DNA from: Styela clava
Lineage: Eukaryota > Chordata > Ascidiacea > Stolidobranchia > Styelidae
DNA: 64,000 nucleotides
Assembly (NCBI RefSeq): GCF_964204865.1
Contig: NC_135251.1
Location: 16,554,001 to 16,618,000, forward strand
Direction of reading: 5' to 3'
Both the position numbers and the translations under genes were made by a program. The notes beneath the pieces are model-generated. The model made no database searches, was not told where the DNA came from, and saw nothing but the letters and a program-made list of their open reading frames with translations. The first letter of the stretch is position 1; each line of letters starts with the position of its first letter. Shown here in pieces: positions 56,201 through 64,000 of this stretch.

Positions 56201-58378
56201 TCGCTAGATTGCGGCGGGTACGTTGATGTACTCCACGTTTTATTTAGCAATCGGTCGCAAACTGTTGGTCTAGTTTTTCCGGGTTTTAGTTTATTGATAA
56301 GAAGTCTTCTTCGAGATTAACATAAGCGACGGTAAATCTCGCTTTCGTTCACAACGGGAATTTTATTTGCGGCGGAACGAGGGAGTGTTTTTGAAATTTA
56401 TGCGAATTTCGGTGTTTTTTGGGTGGTATTAGAAGACATATTATCCCTTCCATCTACGAAAGTATTTTGAGTTAGATCACGAAATTGCTACATCAATATT
56501 ATGCTATTGTTTGCCAACCACGAAGCGGTAACAGTAAAGGATTTAGCGAATATTTCTATTTTTTATCACTGTTTGAAGTTTCAACTCTCAAGAAAAAAAA
56601 AATGCCGGTTTGTGACTCAGACCACCACTTTAAAAAAAACTTTTTTTTTTTTTTAATCGCTAATTGGAAGCTCTTTATATAATGGTTTCCAACGAGCTGT
56701 CAGTGGGCAGCAGAGGATCATTAGTTTTTCGTTAGTCGATCGATTAGTTGTGGGGGTACAAATGCATAAAATCGGCGTAGCAAATACGATTATTTAATAA
56801 AAAATAAAAATCGCATGGGAAGGGTTAAGGGTGTTGAAAGGAAATAAAAGTTTTTCTTCACTAACTTAAAAGATAAAGATGCATGTTTAAAGTCTATCTG
56901 CCTGCATGACAGAAAAAAACATTCAATATAATAAAAATTATTCCATCTTCATGGAAATTTTTATTAATATATACCGGTAGGCGGTAGGTTATATTGTATA
57001 TTGATAGACAATCATACTCATCTCAAAGTTGAAATTTCTGGACATATTCTTCATGAGGTAGTGTGCAGTTTCCAGGTTAAATACTTACCTGGGATGTGTA
57101 TGGACTTCCATATGTGCATCTTGTCTTTATAAGTTACTTATTAGTTTCACTACATTCAGTATCTGTGATGTTTTGGGTTCACAAGTATATGTAATGATGT
57201 TTTATATATAACAAGATAAAATTTGTTTAAAATTAGGGTAAGCTAATATGCTCAGCTAATTTTTTGTTAAACAGCCAATTGAAAGGTTGTTTGAATTGAA
57301 TCAAAGTGGTTGATATTGGACATTCTGATATTAGTTCTTCACATTCAATAGGTTGGGTAGGCATACATACTCTGGCATGTCTGGATTACATATTCCAAAT
57401 GTCATATCACTCATACAGACCTGCTCTAGATGTTATTAATCAAAAATTATATTTATATGCCATTTTGAAACTTTTAATAATTACAATCATCATCATTCCT
57501 ATAATATCTGCCACTATACTGTTGGTATGAGAATTAAGTAAAGTTTTAATAAATTAGTTCATCTTCTGGTTATCAAATTTTATTAATAACATATTGCCCA
57601 ATTTTTCGCAGAGGGAATCAAATATGCCAGTATATCATCTTACCCCGAATCAACGTCGATCAGCCAATCAGCTTTCAGAAGAAGAACAAGTCAAAATTGC
57701 TCAAAGAATTGGCCTTATTCAACATTTACCCAGGAGTACTTGGGACAATTCACAGGTTGAAAATAAAAAAGTCAGAGAGTGAGTATACTTTAATTACTGA
57801 AAAGTCTATTTTATCATTTTGATAATTGTACACTACATTAGTCAATAATAAGTTTCACTCATCATGACTATACAGTTTTATATATGAAATAAAAAAAGAT
57901 TTGCCACTAAACCTTATCCACAGAACCTTTTATAGTTATGAGAGTTCTGGTGAGGGTGTGATTTTGATTTGTTCATATAATTTTTACATTGAAAATGTTT
58001 TTCTTGTAAATTTATATTTTATGTCATGATCTGTAAAAAATTTCCCCCAACTTTTGAGTGGCAACTTTTCATGTATGTCTCGAGTCTTTCATGCATAATA
58101 TCTGTACTGTGATAAATAAGCTAATGGAACTATGCTTTTAAAATATGGTTCTTCAAATCTGTGATTAGATTCTCATTCGTGCTCCTAGATGCTGCATCTG
58201 CATGATAGACTTTGAGGATGAAGAACCTATTCGATATCTACCATGTATGCACTATTATCATGTGAATTGTATTGATGATTGGCTCATGAGATCTTTTACT
58301 TGTCCTACATGTATGGAACCTGTTGATGCTGCTCTACTTTCAAGTTACGGAAATCATAATGTTACTACAGAAAGCTGA
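50249..58378 (+). CDS. RNF11: RING finger protein 11, isoform from first exon a
   Basis: Small membrane-anchored RING-H2 E3 ubiquitin ligase that works with Nedd4-family HECT ligases on endosomes and in TGF-beta and NF-kB signalling (known for the family). Exons 50249-50377, 57612-57778 and 58189-58378 join in frame to 161 aa (human 154). The N-terminus MGNCFKTETTDDISLL is close to human and predicts Gly2 myristoylation and Cys4 palmitoylation. An acidic stretch is followed by PPPPY (residues 35-39), the WW-domain ligand. Exon 2 carries MPVYHLTPNQ, EEEQVKIAQRIGLIQHLP and a start of the RING linker. The RING-H2 ligands are C100, C103, C118, H120, H123, C126, C137 and C140, ending in WLMRSFTCPTCMEPVDAALL and SSY. 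The first ATG is used; there is no earlier in-frame start. The 7.2-kb first intron contains a second first exon, a MITE, a piggyBac-like element and a small open frame. The identity is very secure. Confidence 0.95.
52012..52184. mobile_element. MITE family 1, copy B (hAT-like)
   Basis: This lies in the RNF11 first intron. It starts ggtgaccgtacatttgaacc and ends gtgggttcaaatgtacggga acc, with inverted ends of about 20 bases. It is bounded by a perfect 8-bp target duplication aaaccgat (52004-52011 and 52185-52192). The interior matches the copy at 5838-6017. This copy has the better preserved termini. Confidence 0.85.
52473..52679 (+). CDS. Possible small single-pass membrane protein, 68 aa
   Basis: An open frame starts with a fair initiation context (tgtaATGGCG). 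It encodes a basic N-terminal half (KLVDKAKVGR, FFDKIIRKWCKTC) and one hydrophobic segment near the C-terminus (about residues 47-67, WVTFAATTLLILDVTVFLSF). It lies in a locally GC-richer patch in the first RNF11 intron, same strand. The composition looks protein-like, but an overlapping minus-strand frame of 112 codons is also open, so coding status is unsure. I do not recognise a family. It could also be a 5' exon or upstream frame of the transcript that uses the 54037 first exon. Confidence 0.3.
   Translation: MATTPIKLVDKAKVGRTDNNKMTSIIPRIFFDKIIRKWCKTCPNLHWVTFAATTLLILDVTVFLSFVS
54037..54255 (+). CDS. RNF11: Alternative first coding exon b of RNF11
   Basis: The frame starts ATGGGGAATCAG (MGNQMSGSEGEEANISERHS) and runs 73 codons to TCA, followed by gtaagt. 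It ends in the same phase as exon a, so splicing to 57612 gives a 191-aa RNF11 with the same RING. The start MGNQMSGS fits an N-myristoylation signal but has no Cys for palmitoylation, and the exon lacks PPxY. It is rich in Ser, with a central basic patch RPKPIPKSRIRLVPLSGSP. Both first exons are preceded by aataactaca, in exon b with ten further bases before the ATG, which hints at an exon duplication. An acceptor-like cacag at 53976 could make it a second exon with its own 5' UTR. Expression is inferred, not shown. Confidence 0.7.
56158..56824. mobile_element. piggyBac-like non-autonomous element, 667 bp
   Basis: The element is bounded by TTAA on both sides (56154-56157 and 56825-56828). 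The left end ccctttccgtgcgg and the right end (reverse complement cccttcccatgcgatttt) are inverted repeats starting with CCCTT. TTAA targets with CCC-beginning termini are the mark of piggyBac-superfamily transposons. No transposase frame is present. It lies in the RNF11 intron between exon b and exon 2. Confidence 0.75.
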
Positions 58379-58617
58379 TTTCCTTGCTATTCAAAACTAT
58401 CGTGGACTATGAGAATTGCCACCGGCAGTATTACAATATTGCATTTATTTTTCTTTTCATGGTACATGATATTTGATATCGATCGGCATGTTTGGCTGTA
58501 TAATGACTGTGATGATGTGCCACTGCTGTTGAACGTTGGTGTGGTCGTATGTGCTGTTTGCAACAGACTTCAATATATATCAACCTAATTAAAGGAATGG
58601 TAAATTATTTGAAGCTC

Positions 58618-58623
58618 AATAAA
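58618..58623 (+). terminator. Polyadenylation signal of RNF11
   Basis: AATAAA lies 240 bases after the RNF11 stop codon, giving a short 3' UTR of about 260 bases. No other good hexamer lies closer. Confidence 0.65.
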
Positions 58624-58639
58624 TATAATTACTGTGAAT

Positions 58640-60104
58640 TGTTTGCCGAAGGGACTGGAAGCAATAGAAGCATTTCATAATGTGTTTTACTTTCGTTTAT
58701 TGTTTTTAAAGTTTAAAAAATGGCGTTTTATCGTTTTCCTGGGTTTGCTGCCGACTTATTCTACTTATTATATAGACAAGGTTGGACTCCATTATTTATT
58801 GACAATCATTAAACAAATATTTTTATCGAAGTGTCAAAATATCGCTTCGTGGAACATCTGGTATTTGGCCTAACTTTTCTCTTCAGTGACACAGCAACGA
58901 TTTCTCAGTCTCACATTCTCGAAATCCTATGTTTACTTGGCTTATATTTATGCGATCTTGGAAATGTTTTTCTTATTTTTGATTGCTTGCTTAGTGCTAT
59001 CTTAGAGAAGTAGTTGATGGACGCCTTTGCTATTTGTAAATACTATATCATGCACTCAAAATACAGCACTTGTGGATTGCACTTTCAGCATGTAATTCGG
59101 CGTTTTAAATTACAATCTTAACATATTGCTGTATATTTAAACATACTTGCGCCTTGGCAGGATTTCTGCTCATTTTTTTGCTGATAAGAGAGTCCAAGAA
59201 ATGAAATTTTCTATTCGCGCTATGCTGTGAAAATTTTCGATCATGAGCTGCTGTTTACAAGCCTAAATATAGATTCCAACATGTTTTTGTCATTTGTTGG
59301 TAATTAATGCAAAAAATAGGGCGCTCTCATAGTATGTGCCACAAGATGGCGGACACGCAGCAGGTTAGGGTTGGACCATAATTTTATTCCAATTTTCCCT
59401 ATTTTAGTTCTATTACGAGTTCGGGGACTAACCAAGTGACTCCCGTGGTATTTGTACATGAAATTATGGCCTAACCTGATACACCTACAACGGGAGTACC
59501 AAAATAAGTCGATGGAAATTATTCGAAATTTCGCTTGATCATTATTGTTTTGAACCTTGATTTAAATGCACTAATTGTCAATTCATAGATAATTTTTGTT
59601 TGTTTGAATTTGTCGACCAAAATTGTAGTGAGTTGACGCGTCCTTGGTTTGTTTACATACTGCATGCGTTGGGAACAGAGGGAAACATCCAATCGTAATA
59701 CTGTGATTTCCAATTTCTGCCAGAAAACAGACTCGTATTTCTGTCGTACATGCCTGCGAATGAAATGTTTTGGATTTTTTTTCGCTTTTGAGTGTTCTCA
59801 AGCTGTTGTTGTAGATGGTAGCTTTTATTGATATGCTATTTGTATATGGTCCGCACCTGATTTTACTTGTAAAACTTGTCGACTATACCTTTCAAAAGAA
59901 GTCTTCAGTTTATGATGATGAATTTTTTTGAGCTTCTGACGAATCCAGTAGAAAGTGTGTTAGGGTGTTTCATTCCCGTACCAGTTAACCATTTCAAGGC
60001 TCATATCTGTTTTCATGTGAGCACAGGCAATTACCGGTACCCTCAAAAAACTTTCGCCTTGCGGGGGAGGTCGGAAAATCGCTACACATAACTTATATCG
60101 AATT
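58640..60104. other. Region downstream of RNF11 without genes
   Basis: The open frames are short and AT-driven. Except for the small repeat at 59361-59478 I see nothing in it. Confidence 0.5.
59361..59478. mobile_element. Dispersed small repeat, copy 2, with inverted ends
   Basis: The left end caggttagggttggaccata attt and the right end (reverse complement caggttaggccataattt) are inverted repeats, giving a 118-bp MITE-like unit. A related copy lies inverted at 14600-14723. No convincing target duplication was found. Confidence 0.55.
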
Positions 60105-60600
60105 TCAGGAGATAATTCCCCCTTTTTTTGAATCAAAGAAAGTCCTGAAACAAAATAAAATGATTGAAACAAGACATTTTTCATTCCGTAAAATGAATGA
60201 ATGCTTAGAGCAGATGAAAATTTGCCCCTTTTTGACGAAAAGCCATAAAGTTGTTAATTCAACTGAGTTAAAGCAAGAAATAACTCTTTCTCATCTAATT
60301 CATCTTTGGTAGATATATTTATATATAAAACACATATTAACGTTTAAAAAATTCCACCGTGCTGAAAGTAGGAAATTTTCCCCCAATTCAAGGAAAAAAT
60401 CAACGAAATCGTCAATTTATCAGAGTTGAAGCGTGATCTGTGTAAATAATTTTTTCTCATCCAATACTCATCAATACAGTATTTTTGTTAGACATATATA
60501 TTAAACATTGAGAATTCCACCGTACAAAAAGGAGGGAATCCCCCCCCCCCCAATTTATCGGAAAAATCGACGAAATTGTAGGAAAGTGGGGCCGCGTTAA
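60105..60600 (-). repeat. Satellite family, three diverged monomers, inverted
   Basis: Landmarks attccaccgt at about 60351 and 60514, with a weaker one near 60183, are spaced about 165 bases. The unit (ccaccgtgctgaaagtagga, then cgaaatcgtcaatttatcag, then ttttttctcatc) is the reverse complement of the monomer in the 62860-64000 array. A C12 run lies in one monomer (60540-60551) where the others have C5-C6. Confidence 0.75.
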
Positions 60601-62859
60601 GCTTCTGCGCACGCACCAATAATATTTCATTTTTATAGCTTGATCGTGTTACATCCGAATGAGTATTTGACTTTGGGTTTATCCTTTCATTCATGAGTAC
60701 CTGCAGGCTATTGGTCCCAACCACTGGTCCGCAAATCGGAGTTTCGCCAGGCTGCCAGGAATTATATTAATCGTTATTTTGGACCAGTCCCCTGGTTATA
60801 GAATACACAAAGCAAAATTGCTTTATTCATCGACTGGCCTTAAATTATGTGTTTGACAAGTATGATAAGGATTGTCGAACGGTGTCTTGGCCGAGTAATC
60901 AACCACACATTCAGGTTTGGATCAGTTGCGAAAATGGTTTGTTAATTCGCTCACGTGTATTATTAAAATCTACAAGTACGTGCTTTTGTCCACATCGCCT
61001 CCGCACGAATGTGAACATTTTAGACTAGTATTTTAATATTATAGTATTCAAACATCTAAATAAACTTCTTAGAACAAAAATATGAATACTATTGTATTTC
61101 ATACATAATTTCAAACCGTTGCAAACTGTCAAAAACAAGACCGAGACAAATTCTAGAAAAATAAAAGGATTTTAATAAGATGAGATCTCTTTCATGTTTT
61201 TCTATTCAACTTTCATGCTCTGTTTTGCTCTCTTTTGATGATGGAGTAATCTGTAAGATGTTTACATTGAACTAAAAATAAAAAAGACACTGTTGGAATA
61301 TACAGAATAAAATTCAAATCTATGTATATTTAGAAGCAATCTTACTATTTCCCGAAGTATAGTATTGCTTTGTTACAATCAACCACGTATTATCTAGTCT
61401 ATGCTTTGCCTAAGAACCGTTTTTATTCTGATCTTAGAGATTTTTTATACCTTGGTTTTCACGCGATGCCATGTGTTATCAAATTTTCTCAGAATTCCCC
61501 GTTTTTTCGGCGCATTTTCAAATTTTCGGGCAATGTTCACCGACCACATCCACTTACAGTCGATTAACAGGTACGTACATTGTTCCCATTTAGCTAATTA
61601 AATTGAATAAACTGGTTTTCTAGGTTGCCGAACTTTTCTGGTCGTGGGGTCGCGAATATCTGTAGCCTCTGATTTTATGAGAATTGGGCTTGCGCAAAAA
61701 CCAATGGTATGGGAACCAACGGTATAACTAACACACCATATTGCAAACAGCATGGAAGAGTCATTTAGTTCAGAATTTACAGAAGAATTTAAAGCTGTTT
61801 TAATGGCAATTTAATTTACTACCCTCCAGAGCCAGGTCCGCCCGTCTATCTATATGTCAAAAAATTAGTAATTATTCTCCTATATATATATCTCAAATTT
61901 GGTTAATAGTTCGGTAATCAACCAATCTGCAGTTATTCTGTAAACATGAATTTGAAAAAAAGCTGACTAATTCAAACAGATTTTTGACTAAACATCGGAG
62001 GGAAAATACCACAATAATTTATTGATATGTCTGTCTGCAAGTTGCGCGGTTACAATCTAAAACGGCATTTTCTCTTTATGGCACTTTCTCTGTTATGAAG
62101 TTTGAAATCATACACTAAATGTAGATACAGTAAGATTTTTGCACGTTTCAATGGGGTTTTTGTCGGCTTTTGCATGTTTTAGCTTGATAAATGACAATTA
62201 ATGTTCAATGTATTTGGACAATAAAAGTGTTGGTTTTGTATGGCACTGTTTACCTATTCTTGGCACTATTGTGACCTGCGATCAATACCAAAATAATAGT
62301 GTGGCCCCCCGAGGCCGACAATCTTGGACCACCTAATCAGCATATATTGGACCACCCTGGTGTAAATCGTTATAAAAACTATTGCTATTATTTTATTGCA
62401 ATTATAATTCGTGTATGGCGAATGAGACAAGTTGTTCACAGTCAGTTGGATTCTGTACGAGGTAATTCTTCTCAAGAAGAAAAGCAGAGATGATTCATAA
62501 AGTACTAGTCTTCGACATTATCTACCTAAGAAGACGAGAAGTACTAAGACTAAGAAGACGAGAGAAAATAATAATATGTTACGTATTAAATTAAACAGTA
62601 ATACATTTTTCATACCCAATATTGGTCACAAAACCTTCTAATCAGTACAGAAAGTTCAATCAATGTAACCAGAAAGCACTCGAGAACAAAGATATCATTT
62701 TTCACATCTATTGACTTATATAGGATTTTCGCATTTGGTATTTTGATGTTATTATCGCATCCAACTTATTTTGCGAAACAATGGCGACATAACGTAATTA
62801 CTTACAGAATATATGTATGATTTTATTTTGAACTAATTGAAAAAATTATTTTTACTTTC
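60601..62859. other. Spacer between the two satellite blocks
   Basis: AT-rich sequence without recognisable genes or transposon ends. Open frames are all under 70 codons. I see nothing assignable in it. Confidence 0.45.
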
Positions 62860-64000
62860 CGCACTATGAATTTTATTTTCAATTTTAGTAAGTGTATAAT
62901 AAATGTTTGTCGAAGATATTGTGTTTAAGAATTGAATGGTAAAATATTATTTCTTGCATTAATCGCATCTTAGCTTAGTCATAACAACGATTTCATCGAT
63001 TTTTTTGAAAATTTGAGAAGAAGAGTTTTCCCTATTTTTCGCACGGTGAAAAATTTCTAAGATTTATGATGTGTTCCAATATGTTTCTCAAAAATTCGGA
63101 TTAAAGAATTGGACGAGAAAACATATATTTTTATATCCTACATTTAATATTCCCTACATCACGTCTTAACGCAGTTGAATTGTCGATTTCGTCGATATAT
63201 ATTTCCGATAAATTGAGGGGAAAACTCTCTCTATTTTCTGTACAGTGAAATATTTTTAAATTTCAATATGGGGTTTATATCTGTCTATTAAAGATACAGT
63301 GTTGATGAATTTGATGAGAAAATATTGATTCTTGCATTTATCACCTCAAACCTGTTCAAATAACTATTTCGTCAATTATTTTCGATAAACTTGGGGGAAA
63401 TGCCCTATATTCCGCACTGTGAAATTTTTTTAAATTTCAATATGTGTTTCACGTAAGTCCACAAAAGATAGGTTGTTGATGAATTTGATGAGAAAATTTT
63501 TTTTCTTACAAAAATTACGCTTAACCTGGGTTAAATTGACGTTTTCGTCGATTTTCGCGATGAATCGGGGGGAAATTCCCTACTTTCCGCACGGTGGAAT
63601 TTGTTCAAATTTCGATATGTGTTTTATATTTGTAAACCAAAGATATTGTGTTCATTAATTGTATGAGAAAAAATGATTTCTTACATAATTTACGCTTTAA
63701 CTCAGTTAAAGTGATGGATTTTTTCGATAAATTGGGGGGGAAATTCCCTACTTCCGCACGGTGGAATTATTTTAAATTTCAATATGTCTTTTATATATGT
63801 CCACCAAACATACTGTGTCGGTGAATTGAATGAGAAAAAATGATTTCTTACATAAATTACGCTTTACCTCAGTTAAATTGACGTTTTCGTCGATTTTTTC
63901 GATAAATTGTGGGGAAATTCCCTACTTTGCACACGGTGGAAATTTTTTAAATTTTGATATGTGTTTCACGTATGTCCACAACAGATACGGTGTTGATAAA
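62860..64000 (+). repeat. Satellite array, period about 170-175 bp, runs off the window
   Basis: The landmark gcacggtggaa (or variants) occurs at about 63041, 63240, 63414, 63589, 63756 and 63931, spacings 199, 174, 175, 167 and 175. Each monomer reads roughly: gatgagaaaa, ttcttacat-aa-ttacgct, cagttaaattgacg, tttcgtcgatttt-cgataaattg, gggggaaattccctactt, ccgcacggtggaa, tttaaatttcaatatgtgtt. Monomers become more alike toward the right edge, so the array probably continues beyond it. No coding sequence is present. Confidence 0.9.

Overview
The window is eukaryotic nuclear DNA from an animal. It is AT-rich, its genes are split by many GT-AG introns, and coding density is low. Two protein families are certain from conserved peptides: cystathionine gamma-lyase (CTH) and the RING E3 ligase RNF11. 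Both are typical of Metazoa. I think an invertebrate deuterostome, perhaps an ascidian tunicate, is most likely given the compact introns, AT bias and many small DNA transposons. That placement is inference and the sequence does not prove it.

Layout. (1) 0.66-6.9 kb, plus strand: CTH, 11 exons, with a GC-AG intron and two small transposons in its introns. (2) 6.9-12.5 kb: no gene seen; two hAT-type non-autonomous elements. (3) 12.5-17.5 kb and 20.9-28.9 kb, minus strand: two tandem paralogous genes for secreted DOMON proteins with a C-terminal EGF-like module. I assembled both exon by exon. The first has one DOMON domain (311 aa). The second has two, separated by a Pro/Tyr/Thr-rich linker (569 aa). 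Their exon lengths match almost base for base, including a 21-27-33 bp microexon ladder. (4) 28.9-50.2 kb: no convincing gene. It holds transposon fossils, a local tandem duplication, a tRNA-like SINE, a frameshifted gene remnant, a possible orphan terminal exon and a cluster of ACCGGT/GGTACC palindromes. (5) 50.2-58.6 kb, plus strand: RNF11 with two alternative first coding exons. Both encode an N-myristoylation start (MGN), but only one has the palmitoylatable Cys4 and the PPPPY motif. (6) 58.6-64 kb: no gene; a small repeat and a roughly 170-bp satellite present in both orientations, which runs off the right edge as an array.

How the genes relate. CTH (cysteine and H2S metabolism) and RNF11 (ubiquitin ligase adaptor) are unrelated housekeeping-type genes. 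The DOMON pair is a local duplication. All three DOMON domains keep a Met and a His 92-93 residues apart, the spacing expected of b-type heme ligands in DOMON cytochromes, so these may be secreted heme- or redox-active proteins. All exon boundaries were read by eye from splice-site and frame consistency; no alignment or search was run.
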